The notes beneath the pieces were generated by a model that worked only from the letters and a program-made list of their open reading frames with translations, was not told the origin of the DNA and searched no databases. From the NCBI GenBank assembly GCA_024304985.1, contig JAMWZC010000002.1, forward strand, positions 186,001 through 250,000: a DNA stretch of 64,000 nt, in the 5' to 3' direction. This document shows positions 17,698-25,593 of the stretch, piece by piece (the stretch's first letter is position 1; each line of letters starts with the position of its first letter). This DNA comes from Paracoccaceae bacterium. GTDB lineage: Bacteria > Pseudomonadota > Alphaproteobacteria > Rhodobacterales > Rhodobacteraceae. The position numbers and the translations under genes were made by a program.

Positions 17698-18963
17698 TCA
17701 CAACCGGCTTAACACGGCCTTGAAGTGGGATCTCCAGCACGGCGGCTGGAACCCTTTGCCTGTGACCTGCCTGCCATTCTGGCCAATAGCCAGACGTTCT
17801 GTTTCTTGCATCCAAAGATACCTGTCATCGACGCTTGCGTAAACGGGATAATCACCAAGAATTTCAGTATAGATTTCAAGGTGATTGCAGATCACTGGCA
17901 CACCCAGAGCCAAGGCTTCGGCAGGCGGCAGCCCGAAACCTTCCGCATGACTTGGAAACAGGGCGCCATGCGCGCGTTGCAATAGGGTCGCAATCTGCCC
18001 ATCGCTCAGGTTCGGCATCTCGAACACATGGCGACCCATCATCGGATCAGAGTCGAGCCGCGCGAAGACATCTTCATTGTTCCAGCCACGCGCGCCGCAG
18101 ATCAGCAGGTGTGGCACTGCTTCAGGCGGTTGCGTCCTGACCATGTCAGACCAGAGATCCAGCAAGAACATATGGTTCTTCCGCGGCTCTATCGTGCCAA
18201 CAGTCACGAAATAGGGTCTGCTCCGGTCAAATCCCTTTGGCATTTCAACGGTGGGATCTGGTGTCATGCCCTCGATCCCCAACCATGACACCAGCGTTTC
18301 AGGAACTGGACCGCGCGGGGTCATATGGCGGAACACATCGGCGCGCGTGCAAGCAGAGTTGCACAGGATCAGGGTCGCATGACGCTGCACGCGGCCCAAC
18401 ATGGCACGAAAGGCCTCGACAGTGCCCGGTCGCTGATACTGCGGATAATCCAGCGGAATCGTATCGTGCACCATCACCACGATGCGCGCCGCGATAGCTT
18501 GTTCAAGGGCACCCAGCACGCGCTCCGTCAGATTTGTGTGCCCGACATTGACGTAAGCCGTGCCCCTCGGCATGTGCTGCTTCAGCATCCGCGCCAGCCC
18601 CGCAGGCAAGCAACGCGCTATGGCCACCCGCCGCAGATCAGATTCAGCGCACTGTCTTGCCGGGGAAAGATTTCTACGCAGACGCGACAGCAGATCAGCC
18701 TGTCCCCAAGACACATGCCCCGACACACGGTCCAGCAGGGCCTGACACCCCTGCCGGTCTAGCAGCAAGAATCCCCAGGCTGACCGGATCAAGCCGAAAA
18801 CAGGCACTGTGTCTGCCAGAAACGCTTTCAGATAAGCGAGTTCGACCCGATCAATTCCTGTCGGGCGACGGCCAGCGCGACTGACAAGGCGCGACAGATC
18901 AAGAAGTCGCGCGGGGGCGGGATCACGCACTATAACGCCCGGACTGGTGCCAGCGCCAAGCAT
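17698..18963 (-). CDS. Glycosyltransferase family 4 (GT-B) enzyme
   Basis: The 421-residue protein is a retaining GT-B glycosyltransferase of the mannosyl/galactosyl-transferase type. The C-terminal nucleotide-sugar domain shows VTVGTIEPRKNH, the LLICGARGW stretch, and SHAEGFGLPPAEALALG, which contains the E-x7-E pattern of GT4. The N-terminal part begins LLDLSRLVSRAGRRPTGIDRVE, typical of this group in Rhodobacteraceae. The ATG at 18963 lies within galE (41-nt overlap). A GTG at 18930 would overlap the galE stop by only 8 nt and is a good alternative. The protein is cytoplasmic or membrane-associated, with the acceptor unknown. Confidence 0.85.
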   Translation of the reverse strand: MLGAGTSPGVIVRDPAPARLLDLSRLVSRAGRRPTGIDRVELAYLKAFLADTVPVFGLIRSAWGFLLLDRQGCQALLDRVSGHVSWGQADLLSRLRRNLSPARQCAESDLRRVAIARCLPAGLARMLKQHMPRGTAYVNVGHTNLTERVLGALEQAIAARIVVMVHDTIPLDYPQYQRPGTVEAFRAMLGRVQRHATLILCNSACTRADVFRHMTPRGPVPETLVSWLGIEGMTPDPTVEMPKGFDRSRPYFVTVGTIEPRKNHMFLLDLWSDMVRTQPPEAVPHLLICGARGWNNEDVFARLDSDPMMGRHVFEMPNLSDGQIATLLQRAHGALFPSHAEGFGLPPAEALALGVPVICNHLEIYTEILGDYPVYASVDDRYLWMQETERLAIGQNGRQVTGKGFQPPCWRSHFKAVLSRL

Positions 18964-19906
18964 CGGCGATCATTGTCTGGAGGGTCGAGCGGGTCGGAGT
19001 CCAGCCCAGTTCTTCGTTTGCGCGGGAGGATCCTGATACCAATTTGGTACAATCACCAGCGCGACGCGGACCTTCCACGAAAGGGACATCGCGATTGGTC
19101 ACGAAACAAGACTGCTCGATCACTTCCCTGACCGAAAATCCGGTGCCCGTACCAAGGTTGAATACCCTGCTGCCGTGCCCTTGCTCCAACCATGCCAAGC
19201 CCAGGACATGGGCCTCCACCAGATCGCACACATGCACATAATCGCGGATACAGGTGCCATCCGGGGTCGGGTAATCCGTACCATAAATGGTCAGCGCCGC
19301 CCGCTTGCCATCAATCGCATCCAGCATCAGGGGAATGAGATGGGTCTCGGGTTGATGAAACTCTCCGATCTCGGCCTCGGGATCAGCACCTGCCACGTTG
19401 AAATAGCGAAAGATCACATGGTTCAGACCATAGGCGATGCCGAAATCGTGCAGAATATCTTCGATCGCACGTTTGCTGGCACCATAGGCATTGATGGGAC
19501 GCTGAATGCTGTCCTCGTCCAGCACGACGTTGTCCTGATCGCCATAGGTCGCGCAGGTCGAGGAAAAGACGAAATTCATGCATCCGGCCGAGACCGCGGC
19601 CTCAATCAGGCACAAGGACCCCGTGACATTGTTCGACCAGTACTTCCCTGGGTCTGACATGCTCTCGCCCACCTGACTCAGGGCGGCGAAATGCATCACC
19701 GCCACCGGCCTGTGCGTGGCAAACACCTCGTCCAACCGGGCCCTGTCGCGCAGATCACCCTGTTCGAAGGGCCCAAACTTGACGGCATCTCGCCAACCGG
19801 TGCTCAGGTTGTCAAAGGTCACGGGCAGGTATCCTGCCTGTCGTAGCGCCTTACACGCGTGCGAGCCGATATAGCCCGCACCACCCGTCACCAATACTGT
19901 CTTCAC
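18923..19906 (-). CDS. galE: UDP-glucose 4-epimerase
   Basis: The 327-residue extended SDR interconverts UDP-glucose and UDP-galactose. The NAD-binding motif is TGGAGYIGSHACK (residues 7-19). The catalytic triad appears as SSTCATYG and YGASK. HTHLIP-like substrate contacts are present as ETHLIPLMLDA, and the family signature GTCIRDYVHV is intact. It lies 21 nt downstream of galU, so the pair would make UDP-glucose and then UDP-galactose for the transferases encoded next. Its end overlaps the start of the GT4 gene. Confidence 0.95.
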   Translation of the reverse strand: MKTVLVTGGAGYIGSHACKALRQAGYLPVTFDNLSTGWRDAVKFGPFEQGDLRDRARLDEVFATHRPVAVMHFAALSQVGESMSDPGKYWSNNVTGSLCLIEAAVSAGCMNFVFSSTCATYGDQDNVVLDEDSIQRPINAYGASKRAIEDILHDFGIAYGLNHVIFRYFNVAGADPEAEIGEFHQPETHLIPLMLDAIDGKRAALTIYGTDYPTPDGTCIRDYVHVCDLVEAHVLGLAWLEQGHGSRVFNLGTGTGFSVREVIEQSCFVTNRDVPFVEGPRRAGDCTKLVSGSSRANEELGWTPTRSTLQTMIADAWRWHQSGRYSA

Positions 19907-19927
19907 CCTGACTCCCCCCGGCCGCGT

Positions 19928-20821
19928 CTACTCTGCGGCCAGATCTTGCGAAATGATCTCGCGCAGGTAGCGCGCCAGATCGTCCCGCAGATCATCGCGT
20001 GACAGACCAAAGGACACGGTCGCCTGCAAGAAGCCAGCTTTCGACCCGCAGTCGAAACGCTGACCGCGGAAGCGATAGCCATAGACCTTGCGACCGGCCT
20101 CGATCTCCTGCGCGATGGCGTCGGTCAACTGGATCTCTCCGCCCGCGCCGGTCTTCATCTTGTTCAGGTTGTTGAGGACATGCGGCGACAAGATATAGCG
20201 GCCGATCACCGCCAGGTTCGAAGGCTGGGTTCCGGCGGCAGGCTTTTCGACCATGCCTTTGACCGAAACGACCGACCCCATGTCCTCATCAATGTCCAGA
20301 ATGCCATAGGACGAGGCTTTCTCGGGCGCGACTTCCATCGCTGCGACGATATTGCCGCCAGTTTCCGCGTAGGCTTCGACCATCTGCTGAAGGCAGGGTT
20401 TTTCGGCGGCGATCACGTCATCCGGCAGGATCACGGCAAAAGGCTCGTCCCCGATCAGACGCCGGGCGCACCATACCGCATGACCAAGGCCAAGCGCCTT
20501 GTGCTGACGGATATAGGCAATCGCGCCGCTGTCCATGTTGGTGGTCTTGAGGATATCCAGAAGCTCGGTCTTGCCCTTCTTGCGCAGTTCCGATTCAAGC
20601 TGGGGCGCGTGATCGAAGTAGTCCTCAAGTGCACCCTTGCCGCGCGATGTCACGAAGATGAATTCCTTGATCCCGGCGGCGCGCGCCTCGTCGATCGCGT
20701 ACTGGATCAGCGGCCGGTCCACCAAAGTCATGATCTCTTTCGGGACCGACTTGGTCGCGGGAAGGAACCGTGTCCCAAGTCCGGCAACTGGAAAAATGGC
20801 CTTCGTTACTTTCTTTCTCAT
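19928..20821 (-). CDS. galU: UTP-glucose-1-phosphate uridylyltransferase
   Basis: The 297-residue enzyme makes UDP-glucose from UTP and glucose 1-phosphate. The nucleotide-binding motif FPVAGLGTRFLPATKSVPKE (residues 10-29) is canonical, as are LPDDVI and the MVEKP motif. The length is normal for bacterial GalU. It is followed after 21 nt by galE. A 124-nt gap separates it from the upstream GT2 gene, the largest gap within the block. That gap holds no clear terminator, and galU may also have its own promoter there. Confidence 0.97.
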   Translation of the reverse strand: MRKKVTKAIFPVAGLGTRFLPATKSVPKEIMTLVDRPLIQYAIDEARAAGIKEFIFVTSRGKGALEDYFDHAPQLESELRKKGKTELLDILKTTNMDSGAIAYIRQHKALGLGHAVWCARRLIGDEPFAVILPDDVIAAEKPCLQQMVEAYAETGGNIVAAMEVAPEKASSYGILDIDEDMGSVVSVKGMVEKPAAGTQPSNLAVIGRYILSPHVLNNLNKMKTGAGGEIQLTDAIAQEIEAGRKVYGYRFRGQRFDCGSKAGFLQATVSFGLSRDDLRDDLARYLREIISQDLAAE

Positions 20822-20945
20822 TACGCAATCCTCAGATCAAACCCGCATTCGCATGAGCGGTATGAGTCTGCCAATACCACTCTTTAGGAGAGGAAATCAC
20901 GTCAAAAGGTAAAAAATAAAGCTGTCACCGGCGGATCTTCGTCGT

Positions 20946-22199
20946 TCAGCCGGAAACCGCCTTGTCAGGGTCCTCGAAGCGGACAGCGCCGATCCGTCGA
21001 ACCTCATGCATGACCCTGCGTTTCAGTGTCCAGACCTGAAAAAACCGATCCTTTCTGTCGCTGCGCCCCCAAAGACCACCTGTCTGTTCCCAATATCCAT
21101 CAGGATGAAAACGAACATGATGATAAAGCGTGCTATGCGACAGAAGAAACAACGAAACGGTCCGACCTTCGGCAGCGGCACGGGCGGCGTGATCCCGCAT
21201 CTTGCGCGATTGGATCGCATGGCCGCTGATCACCACACTGTCGCCCGAACACAGACTCTGAAATGGCAAAAACTCTGATTGTGCCGACGGCAGCGGCAAG
21301 GGTTCTGTCAAAAGTCTGGCCCGTCCCTCCTCCAGTCCCGCTGCCCAACCGCGCAGCAGCCGTTTGACATCGCTGGGCTCCTGCAAACCAGCCACCATTT
21401 GCCTCAACAAGCGCGCCTTCTGCTCCTCGCGGGCCGAAGTCAGAACAGCCGCATGACGCGTGGCAGGACAGTGTTTGCGCAGGAATACGACAGTCGAGGC
21501 AGCGATCTGGTGCAGATCACGAACAGCCCTGTCGGGCCGACGGATGGCACTGGCGGCATAGCCATGATGCACCACAGCCAATGGCACGATAGCCGTGGCA
21601 TAGCCAAGCCGCGCCAGACGCATGTTCAGATCCGTCTCGTCCAAATAGAATCGGAAAGCCGGATCGAAGCCACCGATCCCTGCCAGAATGTCACGGCGAA
21701 CGGCCATGTTGGTGCCTTCGGTCTTGACCGCACGCCCCGGCGGTGGGGTCAGAACCGTCGGTTTCTGCCGGGATAGAGCCACAAACCGGGCATCGCCGGT
21801 ATTGTCCACGACCCGGCCGGACCATTGGGTTGAAATGCCGTTGCGGCCCAGAACATAGCCGCCTGCTGCGGCGACACCGGTGTCCGCAAAGACACCCGCC
21901 AGATGATCCAGCCACCGTGTTTCCGGAACGGCATCGTCATCCAGAAAGGCCACGATGTCACCTGCGGCCTGCGCGATTCCACGATTCCTCGCCGCCGAAA
22001 TATTAGCCTCATCAAAGGGAACGGCCTTGATCCGATCGCCAAAGGGAAGATCCTCGATCTGGCGCAGACCGGCAGGGTCGGCAACGACGATAACTTCGTA
22101 TCTGGGATAGGACAGCCGGGCGACGGCGGTCAGACACAGCTTCAAGGCAGCGGCGCGATGTCGGCTGACTATGACGATGCTGACCGAGTTTTGGGTCAT
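20946..22199 (-). CDS. Glycosyltransferase family 2
   Basis: The 417-residue protein has a GT-A domain. SIVIVSRHRAAALKLCL is followed by NISAARNRGIAQAAGDIVAF and the metal-binding LDDDAVPE (residues about 91-98). GTNMAVRRDIL and the FYLDETDLNMRLARLGY region (with the ED/DE-type catalytic acid) complete the fold. The last 130 or so residues are an additional domain that I cannot assign. The ATG overlaps the kdsB stop by 4 nt. The linkage to kdsB suggests that its acceptor could be a Kdo-containing or lipid-linked glycan, which is inference only. Confidence 0.85.
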   Translation of the reverse strand: MTQNSVSIVIVSRHRAAALKLCLTAVARLSYPRYEVIVVADPAGLRQIEDLPFGDRIKAVPFDEANISAARNRGIAQAAGDIVAFLDDDAVPETRWLDHLAGVFADTGVAAAGGYVLGRNGISTQWSGRVVDNTGDARFVALSRQKPTVLTPPPGRAVKTEGTNMAVRRDILAGIGGFDPAFRFYLDETDLNMRLARLGYATAIVPLAVVHHGYAASAIRRPDRAVRDLHQIAASTVVFLRKHCPATRHAAVLTSAREEQKARLLRQMVAGLQEPSDVKRLLRGWAAGLEEGRARLLTEPLPLPSAQSEFLPFQSLCSGDSVVISGHAIQSRKMRDHAARAAAEGRTVSLFLLSHSTLYHHVRFHPDGYWEQTGGLWGRSDRKDRFFQVWTLKRRVMHEVRRIGAVRFEDPDKAVSG

Positions 22200-22996
22200 T
22201 CCATGCCCATTTCCGCCATCATCGTCTCTAGTCGCGCGACATCCTCGGGGTTGTTCAACTCCCAGAACTGACGTCCGCGCGCCTCAACCTCGACGCACAG
22301 AATGCTGTGGTTGTTCTCGAGAAAGCGAAGCTGCTCCAGACCTTCAAGCATTTCCAATGGGCCAACCGACCAGCCCGTATAGGCGGCCAGTGCCGACGGT
22401 CGATAGGCATAGACACCAACATGGTGGAACACGGGCGTCTCATCATGATCCTCATAGCGTCGCGAGGTGAAGGGGATCACTTCCTTCGAGAAGTACAATG
22501 CGTGCCTGTTGCGGCTGAAAACGGCCGTTGTGCCACCAACCCGGCCATCCTTGCGGTCAGCCAGAAACCCGTTCAGCGCGCGCCCGTCGCAGCGCAACAC
22601 GGGCGTCGCCACTTGTGCAGCCATGTCTGCGTCCAGACCTGAGATCAGGTCTTCGACGAACCACGGTGGGGTCAGTGGCGCATCACCTTGCAGGTTCACC
22701 ACCATGTCGAACTTGCCGCCCAGCGCGGCATGCGCCTCGGCGCAGCGTTCCGTGCCGTTCTGGCAGGTGGTCGAGGTCATCACCACCTCGGCTCCGAAGC
22801 CCTCCGCCGCCTCACGAATACGGTGATCGTCGGTTGCTACCACGACCCGGTCCACGCCGCGCACCTGTATTGCAGCCCGCCATGACCGTTCAATCAGACT
22901 CTGTTCCTGCCCATTTGCCCCCGTGAGCAGAACAAGTGGTTTTCCGGGATAGCGGGTCGAGGCATAACGCGCGGGAATGACGATCAGAACAGACAT
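22196..22996 (-). CDS. kdsB: CMP-Kdo synthetase
   Basis: The 266-residue 3-deoxy-manno-octulosonate cytidylyltransferase activates Kdo with CTP. The N-terminal IPARYASTRYPGKPL (residues 7-21) is the CTP-binding signature. VVNLQGDAPL, ATPVL and a C-terminal ILCVEVEARG segment also fit the family. The protein is slightly longer than E. coli KdsB (248). Its start shares one base with the cysQ stop and its end overlaps the GT2 gene by 4 nt, so cysQ-kdsB-GT2 are likely coupled. With kdsD in the lpt run, the window holds two steps of Kdo supply. kdsA is not here. Confidence 0.95.
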   Translation of the reverse strand: MSVLIVIPARYASTRYPGKPLVLLTGANGQEQSLIERSWRAAIQVRGVDRVVVATDDHRIREAAEGFGAEVVMTSTTCQNGTERCAEAHAALGGKFDMVVNLQGDAPLTPPWFVEDLISGLDADMAAQVATPVLRCDGRALNGFLADRKDGRVGGTTAVFSRNRHALYFSKEVIPFTSRRYEDHDETPVFHHVGVYAYRPSALAAYTGWSVGPLEMLEGLEQLRFLENNHSILCVEVEARGRQFWELNNPEDVARLETMMAEMGME

Positions 22997-23793
22997 CAGG
23001 GTTTCTTAAGCTCCACTCCGGGCGCATAGGCGATGAAGAACGGGTTGCCATATCCCGGCTTCCCATAAATCAGCGGGCTGTGATCATCGAACCGCACCAC
23101 GCGGCCACCAGCACCGGACAGAACCGCATGACCGGCTGCGGTGTCCCATTCCATCGTGCGTCCAACACGCGGATAAAGATCAGCCTCGCCGGTTGCCACA
23201 AGGCAGAACTTGAGCGACGAGCCTGCGCTTTTCATGTCCCGGACCGCGTATTTCGCGATGTAGTCATCAGTTGCCTGATCACGATGGGACTTTGACGCAA
23301 CAACCATGAGGGCCGTGTTGTCCGGGGTCGAGACTTTGATCGGGGTCAATGCGCCCGCAGTTTCAAGGTCCAAGGCGCCCGTTTCCTCGACCGACTGACC
23401 ATCGGCAAGCGTATAGAACATACGGCCCTGAGCAGGGGCATAGACGACACCACGGACCGGCACACCAGACTCGACATAGGCGATGTTCACGGTGAAATCG
23501 CCACGCCGGTTGATAAACTCCTTCGTTCCATCCAGAGGGTCGACGATCAGGAATCTGTCGGCCTGCGAAAGATGCGAGGCGGCCTGCTCCTCGGTCACAA
23601 GTGTCACGTCCGGAAAGGCGGCCTGCAAGCCAGCCGAGATGAGGGCATCCGCCGCCTCGTCCGCCTCTGTCACCGGGCTGGAGTCCGATTTCACCTTCAC
23701 CTCGAAATCGTCAGCATCATAGATCTGCATGATCCGGGACCCGGCTTCGATCGCCAGTCGGCGCATGACATTGGTTAGTTTCTGGTAATCCAA
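22996..23793 (-). CDS. cysQ: 3'(2'),5'-bisphosphate nucleotidase
   Basis: The 265-residue inositol-monophosphatase-fold enzyme converts PAP, the by-product of PAPS-dependent sulfation, to AMP and phosphate. The metal-binding signature DPLDGTKEFINRRGDF (residues about 84-99) is the CysQ-type version. The second signature is WDTAAGHAVLSGAGG. The length is normal. It heads the minus-strand block that ends with the NodH-like sulfotransferase, so it fits a role in clearing PAP made by that enzyme. A general role in cysteine biosynthesis is the alternative, but no cys genes are adjacent. Confidence 0.93.
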   Translation of the reverse strand: MDYQKLTNVMRRLAIEAGSRIMQIYDADDFEVKVKSDSSPVTEADEAADALISAGLQAAFPDVTLVTEEQAASHLSQADRFLIVDPLDGTKEFINRRGDFTVNIAYVESGVPVRGVVYAPAQGRMFYTLADGQSVEETGALDLETAGALTPIKVSTPDNTALMVVASKSHRDQATDDYIAKYAVRDMKSAGSSLKFCLVATGEADLYPRVGRTMEWDTAAGHAVLSGAGGRVVRFDDHSPLIYGKPGYGNPFFIAYAPGVELKKP

Positions 23794-23885
23794 TCACATT
23801 CTCCAAGGAATCCGAGGGCGGGCCAGTTGAATTGTTGTCCTCTTAAGGTCTGACACTTATGGTCAACGAAGGGCAAAACGGCAAG

Positions 23886-23902
23886 TGTCCCACGATGGGA
23901 CA
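23886..23902. promoter_or_regulatory. Candidate operator, perfect inverted repeat
   Basis: TGTCCCA and TGGGACA form a perfect 7-bp inverted repeat around CGA. It lies in the divergent region between cysQ and the permease gene, about 30 nt before the preferred permease start. No binding protein can be named. Confidence 0.45.
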
Positions 23903-23932
23903 AAGCCGGATCAGGCAGGCAGTAGCGCGGCG

Positions 23933-24757
23933 ATGTTTCAGCAGTCCACATTCAGAAGTACGGGCCTTGGCGCGGCGGTCACCATCGCAGAGCTGATTTA
24001 TCACAGCATTGTCCGCAACATCAGAAAGACCCATGGCAATGCGGTCCTGTCGATCCTGATGAACATGGTGCAAGCCGCGATTTTCGTGCTCGCCTTCTAT
24101 GTCATGTTCATTGTCCTTGGCCTGCGCGGCGCGGCGTTGCGGGGTGACTTCCTGCTTTACATCATGTCCGGCATCTTTCTTTTCATGACCCATACCAAGA
24201 CGCTGGGCGCGGTGGTCGGATCAGAAGGACCCGCCTCACCGATGATGCAACATGCTCCGCTCAACACGATCATCGTGATCGCAGCGGCGGCGTTGGGAAC
24301 GCTCTATATCCAGGTGCTGTCTCTTTGCGTGATCCTGTTTGTCTACCATGCACTCTTTACACCTGTGGTGATCGACCAGCCCATTCCGGCCTTCGGAATG
24401 TTGCTTGTCGCTTGGTATACCGGGTTGGGTATGGGTGTTGTTCTGCTTGCGTTGAAACCGTGGTTTCCCACGGCCGTCAACATGTTCAGCACGATCTACC
24501 AGCGGGTGAACATGATCGCGTCGGGCAAGATGTTCGTGGCCAATACCTTGCCAGCCTTCATGCTGGCCATGTTCGACTGGAACCCGCTGTTTCACGCCAT
24601 TGACCAGTCGCGAGGCTTTGTGTTCATCAACTACACGCCACGCTACAGTTCTTATGAGTATGCGATAATCGTCGGAACGGTGCTTTTGATGATCGGACTT
24701 ATGGGCGAGTTCTACACGCGCCGTCATGCCTCGGCCAGCTGGAGCGCGCGGCGCTGA
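23933..24757 (+). CDS. KpsM/Wzm-like ABC transporter permease
   Basis: The product (274 residues from ATG 23933) has about six hydrophobic membrane segments. It resembles the ABC-2 permeases that export capsule or O-antigen polysaccharide. An N-terminal amphipathic region (ELIYHSIVRNIRKTHGN) precedes the first helix, and the C-terminal half contains WNPLFHAIDQSRGFVFINY, typical of the KpsM/Wzm group. A GTG at 23885 would add 16 residues but would place the inverted repeat inside the gene, so the ATG is preferred. The gene diverges from the glycan block. The ATPase subunit normally encoded beside such a permease is not in the window. Its stop abuts the alkB stop. Confidence 0.82.
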   Translation: MFQQSTFRSTGLGAAVTIAELIYHSIVRNIRKTHGNAVLSILMNMVQAAIFVLAFYVMFIVLGLRGAALRGDFLLYIMSGIFLFMTHTKTLGAVVGSEGPASPMMQHAPLNTIIVIAAAALGTLYIQVLSLCVILFVYHALFTPVVIDQPIPAFGMLLVAWYTGLGMGVVLLALKPWFPTAVNMFSTIYQRVNMIASGKMFVANTLPAFMLAMFDWNPLFHAIDQSRGFVFINYTPRYSSYEYAIIVGTVLLMIGLMGEFYTRRHASASWSARR

Positions 24758-25366
24758 TCATCCCACGACACGGAGGGTCAGGTTGATGCGCCCACCACGC
24801 GGCAAGAGACGGGAAGATCCGAAACGGATCCTGTCCACGCCGTGATAGGCCAGCCGGGCATCGCCGCCCATCCGCAGAACATCTCCCGATTTCAGCCAGA
24901 CCGAGGATGTCGAGCCACCCTTTTCGACACCTCCGACTCGAAACAGCCCTTCATCCCCCAGCGACAGCGACAGAACCGGCCAGGAAAAATCCACCTCGTC
25001 CCTATCCTGATGCAGCCCCATCCGCGCACCCTCTCCATAGAAATTGATCAGGCAACAATCAGGACCCCGCGTCTCGCTGACCAGCTTGCCCCACAAGCCA
25101 AGGACAGCCGCCGGGATCGCCGGCCAAGCAATCCCGTCGGGATGCCGCTCCTGATAACGATAGCCTGCCCTGTCCGACACCCAGCCAAGTCGCCCAGCGG
25201 ATGTCATTCGGACCGACATGGCCTTGCCGCGCGCCGTGACTGGCGCGAAAAAAGGAGCCGCGCAGATCACCTCGCGCAAATCATCCACCAGCGCAGCCTG
25301 CGCCTGCGCATCCAGCAGCTCCTGAAAAATATCGATTCCACGCAACGTCATGCTGGGCTGAATCAT
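24758..25366 (-). CDS. alkB: AlkB-type alpha-ketoglutarate-dependent dioxygenase
   Basis: The 202-residue Fe(II)/2-oxoglutarate dioxygenase would reverse alkylation damage (1-methyladenine, 3-methylcytosine) in DNA or RNA. The iron ligands are His119 and Asp121 (GLHQDRDE) and His175 (AYHGVDR). The 2-oxoglutarate arginines are in GGRINLTLR. The ATG at 25366 has an excellent AAAGGAG 5 nt upstream. The frame stays open to 25564, but the extra 66 residues are not AlkB-like and would run through the dnaK promoter. The gene is divergent from dnaK and abuts the permease gene tail to tail. Confidence 0.94.
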   Translation of the reverse strand: MIQPSMTLRGIDIFQELLDAQAQAALVDDLREVICAAPFFAPVTARGKAMSVRMTSAGRLGWVSDRAGYRYQERHPDGIAWPAIPAAVLGLWGKLVSETRGPDCCLINFYGEGARMGLHQDRDEVDFSWPVLSLSLGDEGLFRVGGVEKGGSTSSVWLKSGDVLRMGGDARLAYHGVDRIRFGSSRLLPRGGRINLTLRVVG

Positions 25367-25437
25367 CTTTTCTCCTTTCAACGGGCGACAGTTCCTAAAA
25401 TTACCCGTGGAATCCTTAAAACGCTTCAGGTCCGGTG

Positions 25438-25466
25438 CTTGCAGCGTCTGTGACCCCTCCTTATAT
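25438..25466 (+). promoter_or_regulatory. RpoH-type (heat-shock) promoter for dnaK
   Basis: CTTG (25438-25441), a 17-nt spacer and CCTTATAT (25459-25466) match the alphaproteobacterial sigma-32 pattern (CTTG, 17-18 nt, CYTATNT). It lies about 130 nt before the dnaK ATG, in the expected orientation. Confidence 0.68.
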
Positions 25467-25593
25467 ACGCTCGGAAGCGCGATGGACGAGCCCTGCCACA
25501 GGGTGCGGACATCGCTAACAGGATCGGGGTGCGGATGCCGGAACGGGTCTGAACCTCGTGTCATCGCCTTGAAGTCAGAAGGGATCGAAAAAC

